Positions 36,779-46,110 of a DNA stretch of 64,000 nt are shown piece after piece. Under the pieces are notes generated by a model, which was not told the origin of the DNA, ran no database searches, and saw only the letters and a list, made by a program, of their open reading frames with translations. The stretch's first letter is position 1; each line of letters starts with the position of its first letter. The DNA is from Moraxella sp. (lineage in GTDB: Bacteria > Pseudomonadota > Gammaproteobacteria > Pseudomonadales > Moraxellaceae): contig JAUMYZ010000004.1 of the NCBI GenBank assembly GCA_030528385.1, forward strand, positions 140,281-204,280, read 5' to 3'. The translations under genes were made by a program, and so were the position numbers.

Positions 36779-37124
36779 ATGTCAGCTCAAAAACAAATGA
36801 GCAACCACATAAAATTCATTCATCAAGTAAACAAAAATGCACCCAATATTACATTGGTCAAACTTGATTTATTCTATAGGACGGTCTGTTTTATAAAAAT
36901 CTTACACAGATGAAATAAAAAAATATAATTTTTTAATAACTTATTGAAATAAAAATAGTTTTTATCTAAAAAATATCTGGACATTGCTTTGTGTCAATTC
37001 GCCATTTAGTGAAAATTTGTTTATTGAATTTATGCTGATTTATTGATGATGAACATAAAAAAAACATTGCCCGCCAAATCAGTTACTATTTATGCACGCA
37101 ATGTTTGTTTTTGATAAAAATGAT
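36779..37124. other. AT-rich intergenic region upstream of the autotransporter gene
   Basis: Contains the dyad CCAAT-N5-ATTGG (36843-36857), which could be an operator, and the yqiA terminator at 37054-37106. No reading frame was found, and no long homopolymeric or short tandem repeat that would suggest slippage-type phase variation. Confidence 0.5.
37054..37106 (-). terminator. Probable terminator of yqiA
   Basis: AAACATTGC (37106-37098 on the minus strand) pairs with GCAATGTTT (37070-37062) around a 27-nt loop, followed by a T-run. It marks the right edge of the island. Confidence 0.55.
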
Positions 37125-37733
37125 TTAATGATTGGGCGATTTTAATTTATCTATCCAATTAAAAATGATATTAACCTGCTTATCATAATCGCTCATCTGA
37201 TGGTCGCCCCCATCTTGGGCGAGCACAAACGCTCCTTTGTCTTGATAAAATTGGCAAGCGGCATGGGCGTTTAACAGCTCATCACCCATTTTAAGCAGCA
37301 CACGGATTTTAGCAGGATTTTGGACAGTCAAAGGGCGGGTTTCAAACCACGCCAAATCGCCAAAACGTATCTGCCAACCGCCTGTGGTGGTATAAATCAC
37401 CGTCTCTTTTGCTAAGGGTTTATCGGCAAAATTATCACTCAAAAACCGCCGAAAGCTGACATCGGGGCGAATGCTGGGGTTAAGCAAAACCGCTGGCGTG
37501 CCTGTCAAATCCGAGATAAGATTGGCAAAATAACCACCCAAAGATGAGCCTATCAGCACCACATCATCATTGGTGTTTATCAAAGCAAGCACTTTGCTGA
37601 GCACATCATCAGGTGGGCAATTTAGGTCAGGACAAAACACTGGTGTGCCCAGTGTGTCGGCATGGCGTTTGGTGATGACAGCTTTGCTGGCATTGGGGCT
37701 GCTGTCTAGCCCGTGTAGATAAATAATGGTCAT
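37125..37733 (-). CDS. yqiA: YqiA/YcfP-family alpha/beta-fold esterase
   Basis: 202 residues. YLHGLDSSP is the oxyanion segment, the nucleophile elbow is GSSLGG with S64, and the C-terminal GGDHQMSD carries the catalytic His. This cytoplasmic family acts on short acyl or palmitoyl-CoA-type substrates in vitro. Its physiological role is unclear. In E. coli yqiA immediately precedes parE; here the same gene order is kept only across a 14.5-kb insertion. It lies 18 bp downstream of the DUF1615 lipoprotein gene and is probably co-transcribed with it. Confidence 0.88.
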   Translation of the reverse strand: MTIIYLHGLDSSPNASKAVITKRHADTLGTPVFCPDLNCPPDDVLSKVLALINTNDDVVLIGSSLGGYFANLISDLTGTPAVLLNPSIRPDVSFRRFLSDNFADKPLAKETVIYTTTGGWQIRFGDLAWFETRPLTVQNPAKIRVLLKMGDELLNAHAACQFYQDKGAFVLAQDGGDHQMSDYDKQVNIIFNWIDKLKSPNH

Positions 37734-37751
37734 CGTCGTTTTGTCGCTTGG

Positions 37752-38912
37752 TTATAATTTTAGCTGTTTGGCGGTGCTCATGCACGTTTGATAACGTCTG
37801 TCCACCCGCGTGGCAAACCAGTTGGTGTTATAGTCTTGGGAGAGCTTGGGCCCTGAGATGGTTACTTGGGGCATGATGGCGTAGCTGGGCTTTTTACCGC
37901 GTTTGGCTTCAAACAAACGATTGACTTCTTGATAGGTTTGCGTGCTTTCAAAATTTTGTTTTTTTTCTTTTTTTAAGTCGCTGCGGATTTGTTTGTCGCT
38001 CATCGGCGTGGCAGTGGTGGCAAGCAGTCCAATTAACGCCCGCTCGGTTTGTCCCACTTGGTCTGACACGCTGCCGCCACTGTACAAGAGCAAATCACCA
38101 TCAATGGCAAGTTTTTTGCCGGTCAAAGTCGCCACACGCTGCTGAAAAGCGGCATTACGACTAGAATAAATCCCCGAATTATAATCGGCAAAACGATACA
38201 AGGGCTTGTCATAATCGGCATGATATTTCATCAAACGATGAATGCCATAATACAGCCCGCCATACTGCCCATACAAATCGGCACGTAAGGTGCGGTCGTT
38301 CATGTTGGCACGGCGATGGGCTTTGGCGTAGTTGATGTGCACCTGCATAGAACCCAGTGTGGTGATGGGGTTTAGCCGTTCGTCTAGGGCTTCGCCAGTG
38401 AGTTTGGTCAAACTGTTAATGCCTGACACCTTATAAGTGCTGGTAAAATAATCAAAAATCTTTTGGTAGAGCTCATCTAGCTCTTGTTCGGTTTTGACCG
38501 CTTTGATTTGTTTGGCAAAACTGTTGTCCTTGCTGGGTTTGCTGGCAAGCATTTCACGAAACACGCCTGCCAAGGGCTTGCCCAACTTGCTCTCCAAGCG
38601 ACTGTCTATCTCTTTTAAAGACGTTTCGCCCAAATTTGGCACGCTGGGGTTGGCATGAAAATTGGACTCTTGGTCAATGATGGCAATCACCGTGCAGATG
38701 TTGGTTTTGTCCTTGTGGAGTTTAAGCTCATCAAACACACGCTCAATATCAGCCGCCCAGCTTTGGCGGTTTTTGACACGGCTGGGAATGAGCTTGGCGA
38801 TTTGTTTGGCGTTGAGTGTGGGCGTGGTGGGTTTTTTTTGTTCTTGGCAAGCACTCACAGCCAACACCAATGCCGACAATAAAGTCATTTTTGGCAGAAG
38901 TTTTAGCGACAT
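37752..38912 (-). CDS. DUF1615 family lipoprotein
   Basis: 386 residues. A signal peptide with lipobox LAVSAC (lipidated C22) is followed by a DUF1615-type domain: TVIAIIDQESNFHANP and TLGSMQVHINYAKAH resemble the lysozyme-like fold with a possible catalytic Glu in QESNF. The region YGQYGGLYYGIHRLMKY is conserved in this family. It is probably anchored in the outer membrane and may act on peptidoglycan, but activity is unproven. It precedes yqiA by 18 bp. Confidence 0.82.
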   Translation of the reverse strand: MSLKLLPKMTLLSALVLAVSACQEQKKPTTPTLNAKQIAKLIPSRVKNRQSWAADIERVFDELKLHKDKTNICTVIAIIDQESNFHANPSVPNLGETSLKEIDSRLESKLGKPLAGVFREMLASKPSKDNSFAKQIKAVKTEQELDELYQKIFDYFTSTYKVSGINSLTKLTGEALDERLNPITTLGSMQVHINYAKAHRRANMNDRTLRADLYGQYGGLYYGIHRLMKYHADYDKPLYRFADYNSGIYSSRNAAFQQRVATLTGKKLAIDGDLLLYSGGSVSDQVGQTERALIGLLATTATPMSDKQIRSDLKKEKKQNFESTQTYQEVNRLFEAKRGKKPSYAIMPQVTISGPKLSQDYNTNWFATRVDRRYQTCMSTAKQLKL

Positions 38913-39021
38913 TTTGTAACCATGTTTATATTTTTATCAAGAACGCCCATTATACTAAAACAGCCTGTGGCATAAGTTGCCAATTTTTTATATTTTGTAA
39001 GTACAAAACGCCAAGCAGCCA

Positions 39022-39930
39022 CTAGCACTTTTGTCCAACCAAACGCATCAGCCCTTCTTGGGCAGTGGTGGCAACCAGCTTGCCATCTTGCCAAAACTGA
39101 CCGTGATTGAGCCCCTTGGCATGACTGGTGGTGTCGCTCCACATTTCATACAGCAGCCAATCACTGATGTCAAAAGGGCGATGAAAGTGCATGCTGTGGT
39201 CAATGCTTGCCACTTGCAGCCCACGACTGGCATAGGTGAGCCCATGACTCATCAGTCCTGTGCCCGCCAAATGATAATCCGATGCAAAAGCCAGCAAGGC
39301 TTGATGAATGGCAACAGGCTGACCTGCCAACTCCGCTACCCTAAGCCAAATCGCCTGCTTGGGTGGCATGGGCTCAGGAGCGATGGGACTGCGTGGGCTG
39401 ATGGGGCGGATTTGTACATGACGCTGTCTCATAAAACGTGCCTGATACGCTGGTGGCACTTGCTCTATATAAGAGCTTTTGAGCGTTTGTTCGTCCTTTA
39501 ATAAATAGGGGCTAGGATAAGTGGGCATGGTTTCTTGGTAATCTAGCCCGCCTTCCATCGGCGAAAAAGACGCCATCATGCTAAAAATCACCTGCTCATT
39601 GACAACGCCATCGCCATTGGGCACGTTTTGCACCGCAACGATTTCGCGCGCCGACAGACTTCTGCCATCACGCAGACGGCGGACTTGATAGATGACAGGG
39701 TAGCGTATATCGCCACCCCGCAAAAAATAACCGTGTAGCGAATGGCAAGGCTTGTCCACATCAAGGGTCAAAGCCCCTGCCAGCAAGGCTTGGGCGAGTA
39801 CCTGACCGCCAAACACCCTTGCTCCGACAAAGTCAAAGCTGGGGGCTTGGTAGGTGTCGGGGGCGATTTGGGTTAGGGTGAGTATGGCAAGCAACTCATC
39901 AAGCAAGGTTTGTTTGGATTTATTTGGCAT
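39022..39930 (-). CDS. tesB: Acyl-CoA thioesterase II
   Basis: 302 residues with a double hot-dog fold. The N-terminal half has ARVFGGQVLAQAL and HSLHGYFLRGGD. The C-terminal half has ASDYHLAGTGL with the catalytic Asp, SIDHSMHFHRPFD, and a final GQFWQDGKLVATTAQEGLMR with the catalytic Gln/Thr set. It hydrolyses acyl-CoAs in the cytoplasm. The ATG at 39930 is preferred over the GTG 15 bp upstream; no strong ribosome-binding site decides. Monocistronic, divergent from plsB. Confidence 0.93.
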   Translation of the reverse strand: MPNKSKQTLLDELLAILTLTQIAPDTYQAPSFDFVGARVFGGQVLAQALLAGALTLDVDKPCHSLHGYFLRGGDIRYPVIYQVRRLRDGRSLSAREIVAVQNVPNGDGVVNEQVIFSMMASFSPMEGGLDYQETMPTYPSPYLLKDEQTLKSSYIEQVPPAYQARFMRQRHVQIRPISPRSPIAPEPMPPKQAIWLRVAELAGQPVAIHQALLAFASDYHLAGTGLMSHGLTYASRGLQVASIDHSMHFHRPFDISDWLLYEMWSDTTSHAKGLNHGQFWQDGKLVATTAQEGLMRLVGQKC

Positions 39931-40057
39931 AACAACAGCAATCACTAAAAATAGCCACAGTATAGCATTATTTAGCTATTTTTTAGCAAAAGTGGTAAAA
40001 TAAGCAGCCAGACAAGCATCAAGTTGCTACTTTTTTTGTTTTTTATGGCGCACTGTT

Positions 40058-42640
40058 ATGTTGGCACTAAATAAACTTCGTCAATTATTCACCAAAACCC
40101 CCAAAAACACAGCAAAGGAAGCTGAAACCCTAACCCAAAAAGCCGAACAAGGCGCACTGCTGACCTATCACAAACTCTCAGGCAAAGGACTGTCTTTGGC
40201 GGTCAAAGCCCAAACACTGGGGCAAGTGCCACAAATCAGCGATGACGTTCCTACCTTTTATGTGCTGCGCGAATACTCACGCTCCAACAGTTTGCTGGTG
40301 GATTTAAAAACGCGCGAGCTGGGTTTGCCCCAAGCCCTTGCCCCCCAAAACATCAACGGTGTTAATGAATTGCGCTCAGTGATTTTTTTAAAGCACCGCA
40401 AAGCGTCTGACGGCGTGGTTTCACCCAGATTACAAAGACTGGTGCAAGCCTGCCTTGATGAGCCAACGTTCAAAATACGCCTTGTGCCTGTTACCATCTT
40501 GTGGGGGCGCGCCCCCGACAAAGAAGACTCCTTGCTTCGCCTGTTGATGGCGGACGAATGGAACACGCCCAGCATTGGCAAACAGCTTTTTAACATCGGG
40601 GTGATGGGGCGCGATACGGTGGTGCAGTTTGGTGAGCCCAAAGAATTAACCACGCTGATTGACACCGCCAAAGCCGATTTTATCAGCCCCGCCAGTGTCG
40701 CCCAACTCACCCAAAGCATCAGCGCGCGCTTAAAAGGCTACCTAGACAAGCAGCGCACCAGCATTGTTGGTCCTGATTTGTCCGACAAAAGAAACGTTAC
40801 AGGACAAATTTTATCGTCGCCTGTGGTACAAGCCGCCATTGAGCAAGAAGCCAACGCCAAAAACAAACCCATCGCCGAAGTCAAAAAAGAAGCCATCGGC
40901 TATATTGGCGAGATTACCAGCGATTATTCGCATTCGGTGGTGCGCTTTTTTGACCATTTTTTGACATGGCTGTGGACACGCTTGTATGATGGCGTGGAAG
41001 TTCATCATTTTGAACGCGTGCGCGCTTTGGCAAGCGACCACCAAATCGTTTATGTGCCTTGTCATCGCAGCCATATTGACTATCTGCTGTTGTCTTATGT
41101 GATTTATAAGCGCGGACTTAGAATTCCCCACATTGCCGCAGGCGACAACCTAAATATCCCCATCTTGGGCGAGCTTTTGCGCAGTGGTGGGGCATTTTTT
41201 ATGCGTCGCAGTTTCAAAGGTCATGCGCTCTACAGCGTGGTTTTTAAAGAATATGTCCACACGCTTATGCAGCGCGCTGTGCCAATGGAGTATTTTATAG
41301 AAGGGGGGCGCTCACGTTCAGGTCGCTTATTGCCCCCCAAGCTGGGCATGCTGGCAATGACTGTCAACAGCTCTTTGCGCGAAAGTGGCAAACCTGTGGT
41401 GTTCATTCCCACCTACATCAGCTACGAACGCATTATGGAAGGGGCAACCTATGTGGGCGAGCTAAAGGGCAAACCCAAAGAAAGCGAAAATTTGCTTGGA
41501 CTGCTCAAGACCGCACGCAAGATTGAACGCATTTTTGGCACGGTGCATTTGTCCTTTGGAGAACCGCTACATTTGTCCAAATTTATGGAAAAATTCTCCG
41601 TGGTTGCCGAAAATGAAGCCAGCCACAAAAATGTCCATGCCATGACCCAAAATCTTAGCGTCAAAATCATGCAAAACATCAACAAAGCCGCTGTGGTCAA
41701 TCCAGTGTCGCTGCTGGCTCTGGTGATACTCTCCACCCCAAAATCTGCCCTAGACGAAGCCCAATGCATCAAACAAATCGCCCTGTACCAGCGCATTGCC
41801 CAAACCCTGCCTTATGACGATGACACCTTTGTTACTGACATGGCGCCCGACGCAATTTTGGCTTATGGTCTAAAACTCAAACTCATTGAGCGCACGCCCC
41901 ACGTACTTGGCGACATGATAAAAGTGGCAGACAAACAAGCGCCGCTGCTTAGCTATTTTAAAAACAACATCTTACATGTGTTTATTTTGGCAAGTTTCTT
42001 GGCGGCATTGACCCAGCGCAATGGACGCATCCACAAAGGCGAGCTTGACAACATCACCCAAATGCTCTATCCGTTTTTGCAAACGGAGTTGTTTTTAAAG
42101 CATGCCCAGCGCAACATCACCACCACCATCAGCCACATTCTTGATACGCTCGTCAAAGAAGGGGTGATTGTGGATTTGGGCAATGGCGTGATTGGTACAC
42201 CCCAAAGCAACTCTGAAAGCTACCAACAACTGATTGTGCTGGCAAGCCCCGCCCAACAAAGCCTAGAGCGGTACTTTATGGCATTGACTTTATTGTCCGA
42301 ACAAGGTTCGGGTCGCCTAAAAAGCGAACAAGTGGTCAATCTGTGTTATGTGCTCGGTCAAAGAGTGTCTTTGCTTTATGCAGACGATTTACCAGACATG
42401 TTTGACAAAGCGCTGTTCACCACCTTTTTAAACACCCTAAAACGCATGGACTATGTCAGTGTCAATCATGACGGCTTGATTGTTTTTGATGAACGTATTG
42501 ACAACATTGCCTTGCACGCCAAGTTTGTGCTCAACCCCGACATGATGCAGCTTTTGCACCACACTGCCACCTTGGGCGATGACGAAATCACCACCGTCAT
42601 GAGTGAGCTGAGCACAAAACGCAAATTTAGACGCAAATAG
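40058..42640 (+). CDS. plsB: Glycerol-3-phosphate 1-O-acyltransferase
   Basis: 860 residues; the membrane-associated PlsB type that uses acyl-ACP or acyl-CoA for the first step of phospholipid synthesis. Catalytic HRSHID (336-341), then GGAFFMRRSF, YFIEGGRSRSGRLLPPK and a VFIPTYISYE block give all four acyltransferase motifs. The length is normal for the proteobacterial enzyme (about 800-870). The ATG at 40058 has only a weak upstream ribosome-binding site. The next gene, tilS, starts 73 bp downstream. Confidence 0.96.
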   Translation: MLALNKLRQLFTKTPKNTAKEAETLTQKAEQGALLTYHKLSGKGLSLAVKAQTLGQVPQISDDVPTFYVLREYSRSNSLLVDLKTRELGLPQALAPQNINGVNELRSVIFLKHRKASDGVVSPRLQRLVQACLDEPTFKIRLVPVTILWGRAPDKEDSLLRLLMADEWNTPSIGKQLFNIGVMGRDTVVQFGEPKELTTLIDTAKADFISPASVAQLTQSISARLKGYLDKQRTSIVGPDLSDKRNVTGQILSSPVVQAAIEQEANAKNKPIAEVKKEAIGYIGEITSDYSHSVVRFFDHFLTWLWTRLYDGVEVHHFERVRALASDHQIVYVPCHRSHIDYLLLSYVIYKRGLRIPHIAAGDNLNIPILGELLRSGGAFFMRRSFKGHALYSVVFKEYVHTLMQRAVPMEYFIEGGRSRSGRLLPPKLGMLAMTVNSSLRESGKPVVFIPTYISYERIMEGATYVGELKGKPKESENLLGLLKTARKIERIFGTVHLSFGEPLHLSKFMEKFSVVAENEASHKNVHAMTQNLSVKIMQNINKAAVVNPVSLLALVILSTPKSALDEAQCIKQIALYQRIAQTLPYDDDTFVTDMAPDAILAYGLKLKLIERTPHVLGDMIKVADKQAPLLSYFKNNILHVFILASFLAALTQRNGRIHKGELDNITQMLYPFLQTELFLKHAQRNITTTISHILDTLVKEGVIVDLGNGVIGTPQSNSESYQQLIVLASPAQQSLERYFMALTLLSEQGSGRLKSEQVVNLCYVLGQRVSLLYADDLPDMFDKALFTTFLNTLKRMDYVSVNHDGLIVFDERIDNIALHAKFVLNPDMMQLLHHTATLGDDEITTVMSELSTKRKFRRK

Positions 42641-42713
42641 GCACAGCACCAAAAAACGACAACAAATTGGCATTTGGGTTTCTAAGTGCCATTTGCTTTT
42701 TAGGTCTTTTATC

Positions 42714-44060
42714 ATGAACATTTTAACGCACCTACACCATTTGCAGCAGTTACCGCGCTTGTTTGTGGCGTGCAGTGGTGGGCGCGATTCGCTGTCTTTG
42801 GCATATGCTTGTTTTTTGCTCCACCAACAGGGGTGTCTCAAACACTTGCCCACTTTGCTCCACGTTCATCATGGCATACAAAAGGCAAATGACGATTGGG
42901 CAATTTGGGTAACAAATTGGGCAAAAAAGCACGGATTTGTTTGCCACGTGCGCCATCTTCAGTTGGACAAAAAAAGCGAAACCCACGCTCGCAAAGCGCG
43001 TTATCAGGCAATGGCAGAGCTGATGGCAGATGGCGACGTGCTTTTGCTGGCGCACCACAGGGACGACCAAGCCGAAACCGTGCTCATGCGCCTTATCAAC
43101 GGCAGCGGCGTTGGCGGGCTCTCTGGCATAAAACTGTGGCAAACCAAACAAATTGCTGACAAAACCATCGTGCTACATCGCCCTTGGCTGGCTGTGTCGC
43201 GCCAAGACATCACCGCCTTTGCACGCGCCCACCAACTTAAGTACATTGACGACCCCACCAATGACACAGGCGACAACGCACGCAGTTTTATCCGCACGCA
43301 AATTTTGCCCAAATTACACAGCCTAAACCCCCAAGCCAGCGCCAACATCGCCCGCAGTGCTGTTCACTTACAAAACGCCAGCAGCATACTCAAAGACATG
43401 ACCAAAGCACATTTACAGCTTTGCCTAAACACCGCCTTGACACACCCACCCCATCAAAGCGCCATCAATATTGACACACTTGGCACTTTGAGCATAGCCC
43501 AACAAAAACAGCTGCTGCACAGCTGGCTACAAGGCAATGAGCCACTGCCTGCCAGCACCCACATTATTGATGAGATTGTGGCACTGTGTCAGCGAACAGA
43601 CAACGACCACAAAACCCAAATTCTCTGGCAAGGTCAGCAGTGTTATGTGGTGTGTCGCTACCAAAACACACTCTATCGCTACACGCAGGCGGCTTTTGAG
43701 ACCTTGTCATCTCCTTGCCATGCCATCAGTCAGCCATCAACCCATGTTTTTTTGTTAAAACAGCACACCCAAAACCTTGTATGGCACGCACCACAATCGG
43801 TCAATATCAGCATTCACGCCTTGACACCCCAACAAAAACTCACCATCTTTCATCATCGCCACGCACTCTCTGGCAAAAAACTCTGCCAAAACCTAAAAAT
43901 TGCCCCTTGGCTACGCCACAATCTTTGGGTTGTCAGCCAAGATGGTGTGCCTGTTTTATTGATTGCTCCTTATCAATCTTGGACACTACAAAGCCCACTG
44001 GAGAATACTTATCAAAACACACAAGGAGCAAGTTGGCAACTTTTGCACCAAAAGAATTGA
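42714..44060 (+). CDS. tilS: tRNA(Ile)-lysidine synthase
   Basis: 448 residues. The PP-loop SGGRDS (21-26) marks the N-type ATP pyrophosphatase that attaches lysine to C34 of tRNA-Ile(CAU), so that it reads AUA. The substrate-binding segment HHRDDQAETVLMRL follows, and the C-terminal region contains TilS substrate-binding and PheT/TilS-like folds. The ATG at 42714 was chosen over a TTG 21 bp upstream. proC begins 37 bp after the stop. Confidence 0.95.
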   Translation: MNILTHLHHLQQLPRLFVACSGGRDSLSLAYACFLLHQQGCLKHLPTLLHVHHGIQKANDDWAIWVTNWAKKHGFVCHVRHLQLDKKSETHARKARYQAMAELMADGDVLLLAHHRDDQAETVLMRLINGSGVGGLSGIKLWQTKQIADKTIVLHRPWLAVSRQDITAFARAHQLKYIDDPTNDTGDNARSFIRTQILPKLHSLNPQASANIARSAVHLQNASSILKDMTKAHLQLCLNTALTHPPHQSAINIDTLGTLSIAQQKQLLHSWLQGNEPLPASTHIIDEIVALCQRTDNDHKTQILWQGQQCYVVCRYQNTLYRYTQAAFETLSSPCHAISQPSTHVFLLKQHTQNLVWHAPQSVNISIHALTPQQKLTIFHHRHALSGKKLCQNLKIAPWLRHNLWVVSQDGVPVLLIAPYQSWTLQSPLENTYQNTQGASWQLLHQKN

Positions 44061-44097
44061 TGGTGTACAATGCACTCATTTCATTTAAGGATTTATC

Positions 44098-44931
44098 ATG
44101 CAAAATTTTGATGCCCTAGCCAACCAAACCATTGTGTTCATTGGTGGCGGCAACATGGCAAGCGCCATCATCAGCGGTTTATTGCGCATAAAAGCCCACC
44201 ACCAAGCACCCTTTAGTGTCGGTGTGTCTGACACGGACGCGGACAAATTGTCAAGGTTTGCCAAACAAGGGGTACTCACCGCTCACGCCGACAATGCCCA
44301 GACGCTCATCAGCCAAGCCGACGTGGTGGTGCTCGCCATCAAACCACAAATCTTGGCAGACGTTGCCCCTACCATCGCTCCGTTTTTGCATGATAAGTTG
44401 GTGTTGTCCATCTTGGCTGGGGTCAGCACAAAAACACTTGCCGAGACACTCAACACCCAAAATATCGTGCGCGCCATGCCCAACTTACCTGCCAGCATTG
44501 GCATGGGGGCAACAGGTCTCTTTAGCCATCTGACAAACACGCCCAAACTGCTTGCCGAACAAATCATGCAAAGCTGCGGCATTACCACGTGGGTCAAAGA
44601 CGAAGCCCTGCTGCACACCGTAACAGCGGTGGCAGGTTCAGCGCCTGCGTACTTTTTTTATGTGTTAGAAGCCATGATACAAGAAGCGGTGAGCATGGGG
44701 CTAGAGCCAGACGTCGCCAAACAACTTGCCAGCCAAAGCATGATTGGCGCAGGCACACTTGCCCAACACGCCGACCCAGCCACGCTGCGCGCCCAAGTAA
44801 CGTCCAAAGGTGGCACAACCGCCGCTGCCATCAGCGTTTTGCAAACCCAAGATGTCGGCAACAGCTTTGCCCTAGCAATGCAAGCGTGCGCCAAACGCAG
44901 CCAAGAACTTGGCGAGCACCCATCTATTTAG
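44098..44931 (+). CDS. proC: Pyrroline-5-carboxylate reductase
   Basis: 277 residues; catalyses the last step of proline synthesis. N-terminal Rossmann motif FIGGGNMASAI, the AIKPQ segment, and the C-terminal dimerisation helices with TVTAVAGSAPAYFFYVLEAM and TSKGGTTAAAI. AAGGA lies 11 bp before the ATG. It is followed 16 bp later by a yggT-type gene, a common proC-yggT pairing in proteobacteria. Confidence 0.96.
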   Translation: MQNFDALANQTIVFIGGGNMASAIISGLLRIKAHHQAPFSVGVSDTDADKLSRFAKQGVLTAHADNAQTLISQADVVVLAIKPQILADVAPTIAPFLHDKLVLSILAGVSTKTLAETLNTQNIVRAMPNLPASIGMGATGLFSHLTNTPKLLAEQIMQSCGITTWVKDEALLHTVTAVAGSAPAYFFYVLEAMIQEAVSMGLEPDVAKQLASQSMIGAGTLAQHADPATLRAQVTSKGGTTAAAISVLQTQDVGNSFALAMQACAKRSQELGEHPSI

Positions 44932-44947
44932 CAACTTATGGACGACT

Positions 44948-45517
44948 ATGAACTCACCTTTGATGATTATTTTTAATGTGGTGGTCAATTTTGCCCTGCT
45001 GGTCATTTTTTTGCGTTTTATGTTCCAGTTTGCGCACATTGACCCCCACCACCCCTACGCCAAAGCCATTTATCGCCTATCGGCGGTGGTCAGCGTTTTT
45101 CGGCGCATTTTTCCCGACCTAAACAAAGGGCAAATCAGCCTGTCTGCCATCGTACTGATGTTGCTTTTGACCTACATTCATATCGCTGGCATGGCAAGCA
45201 TTTTAAGCAAGCCTTTGGATGCTTTAACCTTGTTTTTTGCAGGCACACTCAAAGCCATCTTAACCTTTATCAGCGCACTAAAATACATCGTCTTTGGCGC
45301 GGTGATTTTTAGCTGGGTCATTTTGCTCACCAACAAAATACACCCCGTGATGGACATCATCATGCAAATGGCAGAACCAATCATTGCCCCATTTCGCCGC
45401 ATTACCCCCAGTCTTGGTATGATTGATTTGTCGGTGCTGGTGGCACTGTTGGCACTAAGTTTGCTGGAGATTTGCATTGAAGTGGTGGGCAAAAACATCT
45501 TGATGATGTTGCACTAA
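44948..45517 (+). CDS. YggT family integral membrane protein
   Basis: 189 residues with about five hydrophobic segments in two YggT units (residues 1-90 and 95-189). The second contains PVMDIIMQMAEPIIAPFRRITPS, the family motif (x-EPxLxPxRRixP). The function is not established; roles in osmotic tolerance or cell division have been proposed for relatives. The ATG at 44948 begins the first membrane helix, and an earlier in-frame start inside proC was rejected. Probably co-transcribed with proC. Confidence 0.88.
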   Translation: MNSPLMIIFNVVVNFALLVIFLRFMFQFAHIDPHHPYAKAIYRLSAVVSVFRRIFPDLNKGQISLSAIVLMLLLTYIHIAGMASILSKPLDALTLFFAGTLKAILTFISALKYIVFGAVIFSWVILLTNKIHPVMDIIMQMAEPIIAPFRRITPSLGMIDLSVLVALLALSLLEICIEVVGKNILMMLH

Positions 45518-45652
45518 GCGTTTTGGCTCCAACCCTTACGCCAAACATCTTAGTCCCACCAAATGACCTACTGTCTGTTATTTGTAATTTTGATGGCATC
45601 ATCACAAAATTTTGTAGTACAATCACTCACAGTGTAAAAAGGGTAAATCATC

Positions 45653-46102
45653 ATGCAGTTAGAATCTTGGCATTGGTTGGTGCTTGGTGTGGTGCTCATC
45701 ATCTTAGAGATGTTTGTACCGAGCTTCTTTTTGTTGTGGTTTGGCACATCGGCACTGGTGGTGGCACTCATCAGCTTTGTGTTGCCCTTGTCGTTTTTAA
45801 CGGCAGTGATAATTTGGCTTGCCTTGTCGGTGGCATTTTGTTTGGCGTGGTTTAAATTCGTTCAGCCACACATCAAAAATCGCACCAAAGCAGGTTTGGG
45901 TGCGTCTGTCATCATCGGCGAAACTGGCATGATTGTCAAAGCCCCTACCCCCACCCAAGCAGGGATTATTCGTTTTAGTACCCCCAAAGCAGGCTCAAGC
46001 GAATGGGTGTGCCGTAGCCAAGACGATTTGCCATTATTGGTGGGCGACCGTGCGGTGATAGTAAATATTGTAGGCAACGAATTGTTGGTTGCCAAAAAAT
46101 AG
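45653..46102 (+). CDS. NfeD family membrane protein (short form)
   Basis: 149 residues: two or three N-terminal membrane helices (about 8-70; WLVLGVVLIILEMFVPSFFLLWFG) and a C-terminal OB-fold (about 85-148). This is the short NfeD form without the ClpP-like protease domain. It is followed 8 bp later by a stomatin/SPFH gene, the typical partnership. Together they are thought to organise membrane microdomains or quality control. Confidence 0.9.
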   Translation: MQLESWHWLVLGVVLIILEMFVPSFFLLWFGTSALVVALISFVLPLSFLTAVIIWLALSVAFCLAWFKFVQPHIKNRTKAGLGASVIIGETGMIVKAPTPTQAGIIRFSTPKAGSSEWVCRSQDDLPLLVGDRAVIVNIVGNELLVAKK

Positions 46103-46110
46103 GAGCAGTT

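Noticed and set aside
36779..37124. Slippage-type phase variation upstream of the autotransporter
   Set aside because: The region is AT-rich, but contains no long mononucleotide tract or short tandem repeat of the kind that switches genes.
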